In this document: piece by piece, positions 1 through 6,876 of the stretch
Position numbering within the stretch: position 1 is the first letter of the stretch
How the letters are laid out: each line of letters opens with the position of its first letter
DNA from: Ruminococcaceae bacterium UBA5891
Lineage (GTDB): Bacteria > Bacillota > Clostridia > Oscillospirales > Acutalibacteraceae
Reading direction: 5' to 3'
DNA: 16,981 nucleotides
NCBI GenBank assembly: GCA_002431945.1
Contig: DJET01000044.1
Span: 1-16,981 of the forward strand
Position numbers and translations under genes: made by a program
Notes under the pieces: model-generated
Seen by the model: only the letters and a program-made list of their open reading frames with translations
What the model was told of the DNA's origin: nothing
The model's database searches: none

Positions 1-22
1 TTGGGTTTTTCGACAGACTGAA
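1..22. repeat. Left-end copy of the contig-terminal inverted repeat
   Basis: Bases 6-22 read TTTTTCGACAGACTGAA. The exact reverse complement lies at 16960-16976, five bases from the other end of the window. A 17-base exact match placed symmetrically at both ends is very unlikely by chance. This suggests copies of a dispersed repeat at which an assembly stopped. Here the repeat lies inside the open reading frame of the leftward membrane protein, encoding its last visible residues (TFSLSKNP). That frame is probably about to end, or has been cut by the repeat. Confidence 0.75.
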
Positions 23-403
23 TGTTTTTATTAAAAACATATTCCTTGTTATAGCATATAGCTTGGCTGTAAATGCACGCGGCGGTATTAAAAGAAATAA
101 AATTGCTGTAACAATTAAAAGCGCTGTTGCCGTTATATAAAGCGGCATACCGCATGAATTTTTAAAGCCCATAACGGTAACCGATACCGCTGCGGCAAGC
201 ACTGCAATAATAAACAGCACCATAAAAACCATAATCGGGCTTTTTCTTAAAACAAAAAATACAGTGGGCAATTCAGCTCCGCCGATTATACCTACCGAAC
301 CGTTTATTTCGGAAATATTCATAGATAAAGAGATACTGCCAAAAAGCAAATACGATAAAGCTAATATTACAATATCATAAATCAAAGCAAAAATTCTTTT
401 CAT
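1..403 (-). CDS. Small membrane protein with decarboxylase-beta-like GIIGGAELPT motif, 3' end missing
   Basis: This frame opens with ATG at 403-401 and is still open after 134 codons at the window edge, so it is partial. The start overlaps the stop of the upstream gene as ATGA, which implies translational coupling. About three hydrophobic segments are visible (residues 5-25, 57-77 and 86-108). Residues 35-51, beginning GSVGIIGGAELPT, resemble the conserved SIGIIGGADGPTAIF signature of sodium-translocating decarboxylase beta subunits (OadB/GcdB family). In OadB the Asp of that signature is reported to be essential for sodium transport; here Asp-Gly is Glu-Leu. The visible protein is far shorter than the roughly 370-430 residues of a real beta subunit, and the first membrane segment is unlike it. 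I infer a small membrane protein that shares or mimics the motif rather than a working pump. The function is unknown. Confidence 0.7.
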   Translation of the reverse strand, partial: MKRIFALIYDIVILALSYLLFGSISLSMNISEINGSVGIIGGAELPTVFFVLRKSPIMVFMVLFIIAVLAAAVSVTVMGFKNSCGMPLYITATALLIVTAILFLLIPPRAFTAKLYAITRNMFLIKTFSLSKNP

Positions 404-909
404 TCACATTTACCTTCTTTTGTTTTTTCCAAAATCAAATCAACACACCAAAATATGAAACAAAGCAAAACCGCTGTTTGCAAGCAAAGCAAAAACAAAT
501 TGAAATTGAAACGTTCGACCGGTTCCGCCTGAAGCACTGCTGTTAAAGGATAGGTATAAGCAGAATGACCGAAAAAGCGTTTAAAGCGAAAATACATACA
601 CACCGTTGTAAATACCGAAGCCGCGCCGTAAAACGCGGCGTTTATGTATTTTATATGATATTTTCTGTTTATCAGCCGCTTAGCAATATACAAAACAACG
701 CAAAATAAAAAAGCAATTAAAGCCGGAAACAAAAATGTGTTAAAAAGAGCTTTTTTAAAAACAGCGTCCTTAAAAAAGAGACGGTAATAATCCGTTGTGC
801 CAAAAAACTTAGGCGTGCTGTTTTTAACAGATACAGCGGTATATATTATACTGAACCAAATATAAACGGTGGGTATAATAAACCATAAAAGCTGTTTTGC
901 CCTTTTCAC
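400..909 (-). CDS. Small membrane protein resembling the N-terminus of MalF-type sugar permeases
   Basis: The frame has 169 codons and a GTG start at 909, preceded by GAAGGGA nine bases upstream, which fixes the start. Residues 7-78 follow the usual opening of binding-protein-dependent sugar permeases. There is a first membrane helix with a Pro after a hydrophobic run (LLWFIIPTVY). Next comes FFGTTDYYRLFFKDAVFKKA, comparable to the family's FVGLDNYxRLFxDPxFWKA, and then LFNTFLFPALIAF as the second helix. The rest has two more hydrophobic segments (residues 90-106 and 137-160). The cytoplasmic EAA loop that contacts the ATPase is missing, and the protein is about half the normal length of 290. 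No ATPase or binding-protein gene is nearby. It is either a decayed permease or a small protein built on such a fragment. It is co-transcribed and coupled (ATGA) with the gene at 403-1. A candidate promoter lies at 1023-995. Confidence 0.72.
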   Translation of the reverse strand: MKRAKQLLWFIIPTVYIWFSIIYTAVSVKNSTPKFFGTTDYYRLFFKDAVFKKALFNTFLFPALIAFLFCVVLYIAKRLINRKYHIKYINAAFYGAASVFTTVCMYFRFKRFFGHSAYTYPLTAVLQAEPVERFNFNLFLLCLQTAVLLCFIFWCVDLILEKTKEGKCE

Positions 910-994
910 TTAAAATCGTCCCTTCGTTTTGCCGGCTTTTTTCCGAAACACGGATTGCAGCGCAAAAATGCTTATTCTCTGCCTTGCCGAAATT

Positions 995-1023
995 ATTTTA
1001 ACATAATACAGCCGACTGCGCAA
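995..1023 (-). promoter_or_regulatory. Candidate sigma-A promoter for the leftward membrane-protein pair
   Basis: On the minus strand, TTGCGC (1023-1018) is followed after exactly 17 bases by TAAAAT (1000-995). The -10 box matches consensus at five of six positions and the -35 box at three. It lies about 85 bases upstream of the GTG start at 909. Confidence 0.4.
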
Positions 1024-1085
1024 TAGCATTTTTTATATAATCAACAGTATTTTTTATCTAATTTAAAATTTTTGTTTATTATGTC

Positions 1086-1114
1086 TTGAATAAGCGTTGT
1101 CCCTATGATAAAAT
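1086..1114 (+). promoter_or_regulatory. Candidate sigma-A promoter for the zinc-ribbon/membrane-protein cluster
   Basis: TTGAAT (1086-1091), a 17-base spacer and TAAAAT (1109-1114) match consensus at four and five of six positions. Transcription would start near 1121 and give a leader of about 97 bases before the ATG at 1218. No other promoter of comparable quality was noticed inside the cluster, which supports a single transcript through to 5200. Confidence 0.5.
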
Positions 1115-1217
1115 CAAATTAAACAAAATTTAAAAATTTATTGAGAGTTTTTAAGCGGCGCTCCGTCTAATAAATGAAGACGGTTTAATTCTTTATTAAA
1201 TTAAAGGGGATTACGGT

Positions 1218-1721
1218 ATGAGTGAGAACAATAAAGATTTTGAAAAAGAATACGACTCTTTCAAGGACGTTGCCGAATTTCAAAATAATATGTTTAACCC
1301 CGGTCATTACATCGGTACGGGCAAGGTGCCGCCGACGGTATCCGCGCCCGGAAACGCAGCGCCGTCAGCGGTATTTTGCTTTATTGCCACTGTCATTTTT
1401 TTAATATTCGGTTTATGGCTGTTCTTTTCCGATACCCAAGTTGTGTCTTCGGGGCTGATCGAATCCCCTCTTATAAATAAAATTATTGTCTTAATAATAA
1501 TGTGGGCAATTTCAGCGTTTTTTCTGCTTATGGCTTTAGGTTATCTGAGAAAAGCCAAACGGTATCACAGAGAAAAAAGAATACTTGAAAATGAAGTGAG
1601 CGACGAATCGAGCGACGATACGATTTGGCAGCGCACCTGCCCTAAATGCGGGAAGACACACGATATTGATTATCCCAAATGCCCGAACTGTAAATATAAT
1701 TATCTTGAACACAGAAGCTGA
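1218..1721 (+). CDS. Two-helix membrane protein with C-terminal zinc ribbon
   Basis: The protein has 167 residues. The ATG at 1218 is preceded by AAAGGGGA. A hydrophilic, acidic N-terminus (1-48, including NPGHYIGTGKVPP) is followed by two membrane helices at about 51-70 and 87-110. A basic stretch (RKAKRYHREKR) then leads to a C-terminal four-cysteine zinc ribbon, CPKCG at 141-145 and CPNC at 155-158. Both termini are probably cytoplasmic by the positive-inside rule. It is the first gene of a rightward cluster with short gaps, and the next gene also carries a zinc ribbon next to membrane helices. I do not recognise the family. A sensor or scaffold role at the membrane would be a guess. Confidence 0.8.
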   Translation: MSENNKDFEKEYDSFKDVAEFQNNMFNPGHYIGTGKVPPTVSAPGNAAPSAVFCFIATVIFLIFGLWLFFSDTQVVSSGLIESPLINKIIVLIIMWAISAFFLLMALGYLRKAKRYHREKRILENEVSDESSDDTIWQRTCPKCGKTHDIDYPKCPNCKYNYLEHRS

Positions 1722-1775
1722 AGATATTTTATAAAGCAAACCGTGTATAGGGTTAAAAATTACGAGGTGAGAAAA

Positions 1776-2513
1776 ATGGCTGATAATACCGAAAAGAAAT
1801 GTGAATATTGCGGTGCTACATATATTGTAAGCGACGGATACTGCAGAAATTGCTGGAAAAGGCTGCCAGACGCCGTATCCCCGAAGGAAGAACTGTTAAA
1901 CGGAGTAAAAAAGGCAGACTGGCATTTTTTCATTGATAAAAACGCTTCACGTTATGTTGATATTTACGCTGAAAACGAGAATAAAAAATTCTTTTTAAGC
2001 TGGAACTGGGCGGCATTTTTCTTTAGCGTTAATTGGATGTGCTACCGTAAAATGTATAAAAACGCGGTGTTTTTTGCGGTTTTGTATTCTGTTACAGCGG
2101 TATGCGTAATGCTTTTAATATCTAACGCATATAAGAATCAGTTAAAGCCTCTTTGCGAAGAAGTAATAGCTTATGAGCAAAATTATGACGTGAATAATTT
2201 TACCGCAAATAATCCGAATTTAATTATAGAAGTAAACGAACAACCGATAATGGCCTATGAAGCACGCGAAAAAATAAGCTTTATTACAAATAAAATCACC
2301 TTCTGGACAATATTTGTAATGCTTGTTTTGCAAATACCGATCGGATTGACAGCCGACTGCATTTACCGCTCGCATATACTTAAGAAAATCAAGTACTCAG
2401 ACGGCGGAACATCGTATATAGCGTTTTTTGCAGGCTGTTTATGCAATAGCATTTTTAACAGAATTATTGTAAGCCCGATTGCGGTTGCTTTAATAAAAAC
2501 GGTTATGAAATAA
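1776..2513 (+). CDS. DUF2628-like membrane protein with N-terminal zinc ribbon
   Basis: I place the start at ATG 1776 because GAGGTGAG (1764-1771) sits just before it. An in-frame GTG at 1743 has no such site. This gives 245 residues. An N-terminal zinc ribbon has C9, C12, C23 and C26. After a hydrophilic linker, residues 75-94 contain SWNWAAFFFSVNWMCYRKMY, the hallmark WNWAAFxF...W..YRKMY signature of DUF2628, a membrane domain of unknown function common in Bacillota. Membrane segments follow at about 97-116, 175-194 and 212-240. An extracytoplasmic loop of some 55 residues lies between the first two. It is the second gene of the cluster, 54 bases after the first. The family assignment is good; the function is unknown. 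Confidence 0.82.
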   Translation: MADNTEKKCEYCGATYIVSDGYCRNCWKRLPDAVSPKEELLNGVKKADWHFFIDKNASRYVDIYAENENKKFFLSWNWAAFFFSVNWMCYRKMYKNAVFFAVLYSVTAVCVMLLISNAYKNQLKPLCEEVIAYEQNYDVNNFTANNPNLIIEVNEQPIMAYEAREKISFITNKITFWTIFVMLVLQIPIGLTADCIYRSHILKKIKYSDGGTSYIAFFAGCLCNSIFNRIIVSPIAVALIKTVMK

Positions 2514-2533
2514 ACGATAAATCAGGTAACTTT

Positions 2534-2971
2534 ATGAAAATAAAAACAAAAAAGATAATAATTTATACTTTCTCTTTGGTTTTAATTCTCTCTACCGTGA
2601 TACTTACGGTTGCGGCGGCAGTAAGCTCTTACAGCTATGATATCAATAATAACGCTGACGTTTTGGAGGGCTTCGGCGCTGTTATTTATTTAATACTCGG
2701 CGCATTTTTTGTGCTTTACGAAACAGACTTTTTTTGTACCGTACATTATTTTATTTTTAAGCCGAAAACAAAACTCAAAACGGCGCTTAACATTCTTTCA
2801 AATTTAAACTTGCTTCTTCTTTTTGTTTACGGTTATTTAATTGAAGTATATATGGAGCTTAGGAAATACGAAAGTCCCCTGCTTGCAGTTGCCTTGTTTT
2901 TGGCGTATATGATTTTAAGAACTGCATATATTGCCGCCTGCTGTTATCAAAAAAATACGGAAAAGCAGTAG
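2534..2971 (+). CDS. Four-helix membrane protein of unknown function
   Basis: The protein has 145 residues. The ATG at 2534 has a weak AGGTAA site and lies only 20 bases after the preceding stop, so it is probably translated from the same transcript. Hydrophobic segments at about 10-30, 46-66, 84-104 and 113-136 suggest four helices with a Lys-rich cytoplasmic N-terminus (MKIKTKK). There are no catalytic motifs and I recognise no family. Codon use is A+T-rich like its neighbours. Confidence 0.72.
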   Translation: MKIKTKKIIIYTFSLVLILSTVILTVAAAVSSYSYDINNNADVLEGFGAVIYLILGAFFVLYETDFFCTVHYFIFKPKTKLKTALNILSNLNLLLLFVYGYLIEVYMELRKYESPLLAVALFLAYMILRTAYIAACCYQKNTEKQ

Positions 2972-3052
2972 TGATTTGATCAGAAAGCCTTTCCTTTGGG
3001 AATAAATGCGTTTTGCGGCGGCGCCGACAGAAAACACAAAGGAGAATAATGC

Positions 3053-3427
3053 GTGATTAAATATTTTTTAAAACCGCTCGACTGTATTGACATTACCGTA
3101 ATATTGTTAATTATATTATGGTTCTTACTTTTTACTTTCAATAAGTATAAAAGGTTGCAGCTGCCGATATTTTTAATTTCTCACACATTATTTTACATAT
3201 CAAAAATTATTTTAAACAGAGGGAATTTTTTTGTAACGAGCCTGACAGTATTGTTAGTTTCCCTTATTGCTTTTTCAATCAGATATATAATCAACCGTAA
3301 AAAATCAGAGAAATTTTCCGAAATTAAGTGGATATATTGTTTTTTGAGCGTTGCCTTAATACTGTTTTTAATATTCGGCTGTATCTTAACAGAGGCAAGC
3401 TCTGTTCTGATGCCGCCGCAGCATTGA
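3053..3427 (+). CDS. Four-helix membrane protein of unknown function, GTG start
   Basis: The protein has 124 residues and starts at GTG 3053. The choice is supported by AAAGGAG at 3038-3044, eight bases upstream. The ATG at 3049 is followed by a stop two codons later and cannot be used. Four hydrophobic segments lie at about 12-30, 37-53, 58-78 and 94-114. A Lys-rich cytoplasmic loop (NRKKSEKFSEIK) precedes the last helix. The size and layout resemble the preceding gene, but I see no clear sequence similarity. The function is unknown. Confidence 0.68.
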   Translation: MIKYFLKPLDCIDITVILLIILWFLLFTFNKYKRLQLPIFLISHTLFYISKIILNRGNFFVTSLTVLLVSLIAFSIRYIINRKKSEKFSEIKWIYCFLSVALILFLIFGCILTEASSVLMPPQH

Positions 3428-3472
3428 TAAAATTAACTGTTATCGGCAACTGCTTTTGAAAAGGAGATTATA

Positions 3473-4051
3473 ATGAAAAGATGCCCTTGGTGCGGTAAAA
3501 AAATCGACTGCAGATATGACAGCCGGCGCGTAAAGCAAAATAAATTGCCGCGCTTTTTTCTGTTTGCCCGCTGCAGCAATTGCGATAAATATTACGGACA
3601 GGCGGTTTTCACCTCTGTTTATATGAAGATAATGTTTTATCTGTTTGTGCCGAGCCTCATAACAGCGTATATATTGCAGGAGGGGCGGATTTTGATAATC
3701 TATCTTCTTTTGTTAATACCATCGGTTTTTTTGATTCCGATAAGAAAAATGAACGAAAACGAGGAGCTTGTTCCCGAAGATTGCGAAAAAAAGTATTTTT
3801 CCCTTTATATAGGAAAATACCCTATAAGGAACAAGCAAGTATATTTTTTAACCGATAGGTTTGATGATTACAGCGCCTTTTCGGCTGTATCCCCCGTTTG
3901 CATTGAAACGTTTGACAAAAAAAGCGGTAAAGTGATATGGCACTTTCTGTACGAGCATAACGATAATACGAAATATGCCGATAAAGGCGAATTTGAAATT
4001 TACGGTTCGGATATGAAACCGATCGGGATTTTCAAAAAACAGAGTTTTTAA
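3473..4051 (+). CDS. Membrane protein with N-terminal zinc ribbon and soluble C-terminal domain
   Basis: The protein has 192 residues; the ATG at 3473 follows a strong AAAAGGAG site. An N-terminal split zinc ribbon is formed by CPWCGKK (C4, C7) and CSNC (C34, C37). The spacer between them is basic. Two membrane helices lie at about 51-67 and 72-90. The C-terminal half (about 100-192) is soluble, mixed beta in character and rich in aromatic residues. The architecture of a split ribbon followed by a helix pair recurs in small Clostridia membrane proteins of unknown role. It is the third zinc-ribbon membrane protein of this cluster. I can assign no enzymatic function. Confidence 0.78.
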   Translation: MKRCPWCGKKIDCRYDSRRVKQNKLPRFFLFARCSNCDKYYGQAVFTSVYMKIMFYLFVPSLITAYILQEGRILIIYLLLLIPSVFLIPIRKMNENEELVPEDCEKKYFSLYIGKYPIRNKQVYFLTDRFDDYSAFSAVSPVCIETFDKKSGKVIWHFLYEHNDNTKYADKGEFEIYGSDMKPIGIFKKQSF

Positions 4052-4081
4052 TAACGGTATATAAGAAACCGGGTGGTGCAT

Positions 4082-4705
4082 ATGAAAAAAATATACTGTA
4101 TATTTTGCCTGTTTTTAATTTTAATTATATCCGGCTGCAAAGAGGAGATCAATATAGATCTCAACGATTACAGACCGCTTGAGGATTATAACTTTCAAGA
4201 AGACGATTTTGTGATGCGAAAGGGTAAAGAGGAAATAGATATATTGGGTGGAATTTACACCCTGAAGGGATTTTCATATAAGGATTATGTAGGTCATGTG
4301 CAATACTACTTAATACCCGGTGCCCCCGAAAGAACGCTTTATGCCAACACAAATAAAGAAGAGCCGATAATGTGTTATAACCCATATAGAATTCTGCTTG
4401 CTTTTGATGATAATGAATTTGTTATTAAAGATAAAACCGTAGTTAAACAGTTGGTTGAGGTCAGAAGAAAGTGTGAAATTCAAACAAGCTCATATTCCGA
4501 TAACTATGCTGACAGAAGAATTTATATGGGGTTTCTTTTCAATGTTCCGTCTGATTTGGAATGGAGTACTCATATCGTTATTGAAGATAAAAACATAAAA
4601 TGGTTCTGGTATGATAATGAAAATCAAGAGGAATATGTATCGGATATTACCGATATTTTAAAGCAGCATTCAATAGTGGACGATATTTATTCACTGGTTG
4701 AGTAG
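4082..4705 (+). CDS. Lipoprotein of unknown function
   Basis: The ATG at 4082 is preferred over the in-frame GTGs at 4073 and 4076, because those bases (GGGTGGTG) form the ribosome binding site. The protein has 207 residues. It opens with a lipoprotein signal, MKKIYCIFCLFLILIISGC, whose lipobox IISGC puts the lipid-modified cysteine at residue 19. The mature part is acidic, rich in Asp, Glu and Tyr, with no membrane segment, so it should sit on the outer face of the membrane. It contains no recognised domain; SDLEWSTHIVIEDKNIKWFW in the C-terminal third looks like beta strands. It is 30 bases downstream of the zinc-ribbon gene, in the same operon. Confidence 0.78.
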   Translation: MKKIYCIFCLFLILIISGCKEEINIDLNDYRPLEDYNFQEDDFVMRKGKEEIDILGGIYTLKGFSYKDYVGHVQYYLIPGAPERTLYANTNKEEPIMCYNPYRILLAFDDNEFVIKDKTVVKQLVEVRRKCEIQTSSYSDNYADRRIYMGFLFNVPSDLEWSTHIVIEDKNIKWFWYDNENQEEYVSDITDILKQHSIVDDIYSLVE

Positions 4706-4749
4706 TATCGGATAAAACAAAAAATCATTTAATAAAGGATTTGTTAATT

Positions 4750-4794
4750 ATGGAACGGTGTACGCCATATCGCTGCATAGAAAAATATTGTTAA
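4750..4794 (+). CDS. Possible 14-residue cysteine-containing micro-ORF
   Basis: ATG 4750 opens a frame encoding MERCTPYRCIEKYC that stops at 4792-4794. AAAGGA (4734-4739) lies ten bases upstream. Its stop codon overlaps the ribosome binding site AAGGCGG (4793-4799) of the following gene, an arrangement that could couple the two. It may be a translated leader, a remnant, or chance. Three cysteines in fourteen residues is unusual. Confidence 0.25.
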   Translation: MERCTPYRCIEKYC

Positions 4795-4805
4795 GGCGGT
4801 ATTTT

Positions 4806-5200
4806 ATGTTAAAACACTCTTTAAATTTCAAAAAACAGTATTACTGTTCATTTTATTACTGCTGCTTTTATATGCGGTGATTTTTTTAAATACAAATTCC
4901 GTTATGCGGTATGCGAAGTCGGTTTTTCGCGGTGAAATTTCTTCAGAAGAAATTACCGATACGCCGTTGTATACAAGATATTATCCAAAAGATCCCGAAA
5001 CAGTAAAGGTAGACTTAAGCCTTAAAAGAATATTTGTTGCCCATAATTTTAAGGACGGCTACATTTGGGTGAAATATGACGAAGATCAATTGGATTCTTA
5101 CGGAAACATAGTCAGCGGCTCGCGTGATATCATATCAAGATGGAAAATACACAAGGAAAACGGCGAATGGAAGGTGGTTGATATAAAGGAGCACCCTTAA
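4806..5200 (+). CDS. Single-pass membrane protein with NTF2-like outer domain; start and body in different frames
   Basis: The body is open in one frame and a GTG at 4877 could start 107 residues, but no ribosome binding site precedes that codon. The good start is ATG 4806, with AAGGCGG at 4793-4799, and it lies one frame away. It reads MLKHSLNFKK and would stop near 4880. A -1 shift within the six As at 4830-4835 joins it to TVLLFILLLLLLYAVIFL, a perfect membrane anchor, and then to the body. The fused protein would have about 131 residues. The outer domain ends in RWKIHKENGEWKVVDIKEHP, like the last strands of NTF2/DUF4829-like domains; the function is unknown. Either one A has been lost (sequencing error or mutation), or there is slippage or phase variation. 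Its stop is interleaved with the stop of the convergent MATE gene (TTAA at 5197-5200). Confidence 0.6.
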
Positions 5201-6576
5201 CCGCCAAAGCTGAGCTTTTTATAGTTAACGGCGAAGCATATAATTTCTGCCGCCGCCGTAATGATCCACGAAAAAATATACAAAAGATACAGCGACGGAA
5301 TGGTATGGAAATAAGCAAATACGGTATATATCCACACCACACGGAACACGCAGGAGCCCATAATCACAATAACAGTGGGGGCAAGACTCTTTCCGATACC
5401 GCGGCAGGCTGCGATAGTGCAGTCCATAAAGGCACTGAAAGCATAGGAAAAGCACATTATCCGAGTGCGCTGCAGCCCCGCTTCAATAACCGCTTCGTCA
5501 TTGGCAAACAAAGATAAAAACTCTCTGCCGAACAGGAACAGCGCCCCTCCGAGCACCGCACCCGCCAAAAAGGAATATGCAATGCCGATAAAATAGCTTT
5601 TCAGCACACGGTCGCGCTTTGCCGCCCCAAGGTTCTGGCCCATAAAGGTTGAACAGGCGGTATAAAACGCCGCCATAATGTTGTAAATAACGGCGTCGGC
5701 ATTGGCGGCTGCGGCATTTCCCTCAACCATAACGGAATCAAAGGAATTTACGGCACTTTGTATAAAGAGGTTGGCAACGGCAAATATGGCGTTTTGCAGT
5801 CCCGCGGGAATTCCTAAGCCGAGAATACGTTTTTCCTCAAACCTGTCAATCCCGTTTTTAAGCTCATTAAAGCGAAACGTGCAGTCTTCCCCGTGCCGTC
5901 CCATATGTATAAGTATCAGCACCGCCGACGCATACTGCGAGATAATACTGGCAAGCGCAACGCCGTCCTCCGCCATATTGCATACTATAACGAAAAACAG
6001 GTTTAAAAGCACATTCAAAATCCCCGCTATCATAAGATATGTAAGCGGACGTTTTGTGTCACCGTTTGCACTGAGCACGCCGTTGCCGAAGTTGAAGATA
6101 CCGAGTGCCGGCATACCGAGCGCATAAATTCGGAAATACAGCACTGCTCCCTCAATAAGATCGTCCTTGGTGCCGAGCAGTTCGAGCATAAACCGTGCGG
6201 AAATAAGGCAAAGCACCATAATAATGCAGCCCGCCGCAAGGCACAGCACAAACGAGGTACGGATAGAGGCGGACGTGCGCTCTTTGTCCCGTGCGCCGAG
6301 GTGCTGCGCTATACGAACGTTTACGGCGCTTCCCATACCTATAAGAAAGCCTGTAAACAGCGTTACAAGTATCGTGGTAGAGCCTACCGCGCCGAGAGCC
6401 TCGGCACTTGAAAATTTGCCCACAACAGCCACGTCCGCCATATTGAAAAGCACCTGCAAAAGCTGCGAAAGCATAAGCGGAACGCTTAAAAGAAGCATAT
6501 TTTTCCACAAAGAGCCGTCCGTCATTTGAATTTCGCCGTGCGCGCTCTTTGAACCGGAAGACAAATTTGCCGTCAT
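5197..6576 (-). CDS. MATE-family multidrug/Na+ antiporter
   Basis: The frame extends upstream, but I choose ATG 6576, which follows GGGGG about ten bases before it and gives 459 residues, the standard MATE length. The N-terminus matches the family: TDGSLWKNMLLLSVPLMLSQ, then LFNMADVAVVGKFSSAEALG, where the first helices and the NMADVxVVG signature lie. Family-typical features of the second repeat also appear: LGLGIPAGLQNAIFAVANLFIQ and then FMGQNLGAAKRDRV. Such transporters export cationic drugs or metabolites in exchange for Na+ or H+. The substrate cannot be read from the sequence. It lies downstream of the surface-protein cluster on the same strand, separated by a 300-base gap with its own promoter. 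It ends tail to tail with the left cluster, with stop codons sharing TTAA. Confidence 0.95.
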   Translation of the reverse strand: MTANLSSGSKSAHGEIQMTDGSLWKNMLLLSVPLMLSQLLQVLFNMADVAVVGKFSSAEALGAVGSTTILVTLFTGFLIGMGSAVNVRIAQHLGARDKERTSASIRTSFVLCLAAGCIIMVLCLISARFMLELLGTKDDLIEGAVLYFRIYALGMPALGIFNFGNGVLSANGDTKRPLTYLMIAGILNVLLNLFFVIVCNMAEDGVALASIISQYASAVLILIHMGRHGEDCTFRFNELKNGIDRFEEKRILGLGIPAGLQNAIFAVANLFIQSAVNSFDSVMVEGNAAAANADAVIYNIMAAFYTACSTFMGQNLGAAKRDRVLKSYFIGIAYSFLAGAVLGGALFLFGREFLSLFANDEAVIEAGLQRTRIMCFSYAFSAFMDCTIAACRGIGKSLAPTVIVIMGSCVFRVVWIYTVFAYFHTIPSLYLLYIFSWIITAAAEIICFAVNYKKLSFGG

Positions 6577-6652
6577 ATCGTTAACCCCCGAAAGCTTACA
6601 TAATTCGCATATATAGCTAAAGCCTTTATGCCTGAATACAAAAACAAAAGTA

Positions 6653-6680
6653 ATTATACTGCAAAGGCGGAAAAAATCAA
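6653..6680 (-). promoter_or_regulatory. Candidate promoter for the MATE gene
   Basis: On the minus strand TTGATT (6680-6675), a 16-base spacer and a perfect TATAAT (6658-6653) form a sigma-A-like promoter. It lies about 75 bases upstream of the chosen MATE start. It argues that the MATE gene can be transcribed independently of the surface cluster. Confidence 0.5.
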
Positions 6681-6726
6681 TGCTTTTCATTATAATTGTC
6701 GAATTTTTTTGTATTTTAATAATCAA

Positions 6727-6757
6727 GCAGCCATTGCCTGAAATCGGCAATGGCTGC
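6727..6757. terminator. Perfect 12-bp hairpin after the surface-protein cluster
   Basis: GCAGCCATTGCC at 6727-6738 pairs perfectly with GGCAATGGCTGC at 6746-6757 around a 7-base loop; one more A-T pair extends it. It lies about 120 bases downstream of the stop of the last surface gene and upstream of the MATE promoter, so it probably ends the surface transcript. Neither side has a clean U-run (the minus-strand side reads TTGATTATTAAAAT). Termination efficiency is therefore uncertain; it may instead protect the 3' end. Confidence 0.5.
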
Positions 6758-6876
6758 TGCGTTTTAAAAAGCAATTATTGCAAAATGAGGCGGTGCGGCT
6801 GCGTCCGTCAAAGGCAGGATGGGGAGCTTGCCTCATCCACAGACGCGAGCCGTAAAGAAACGCGTCATCAGCTTAC

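Larger units (their letters stand above)
910..1217. other. Divergent intergenic region with two back-to-back promoters
   Basis: This A+T-rich gap of 308 bases separates the leftward pair of membrane-protein genes from the rightward cluster. It holds one candidate promoter for each direction (995-1023 leftward, 1086-1114 rightward). The rightward leader contains a small hairpin, CCGTCT at 1163-1168 with AGACGG at 1178-1183 (9-base loop). A ribosome binding site (AAAGGGGA) lies just before 1218. I see no convincing gene, tRNA or riboswitch in it. Confidence 0.6.
6577..6876. other. Intergenic region between the small surface gene and the MATE gene
   Basis: This gap of 300 bases carries a leftward promoter for the MATE gene (6653-6680), a second possible -10 box (ATTATA at 6689-6694 on the plus strand) and a 12-bp hairpin (6727-6757). 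A weaker G+C-rich hairpin lies around 6819-6838. Open frames across it on both strands look random in composition, so I call no gene. Confidence 0.55.

Noticed and set aside
5702..6127. 141-codon plus-strand frame opposite the MATE gene
   Set aside because: It lies wholly antisense to a well-supported MATE gene and shows no domain; it is a shadow frame.
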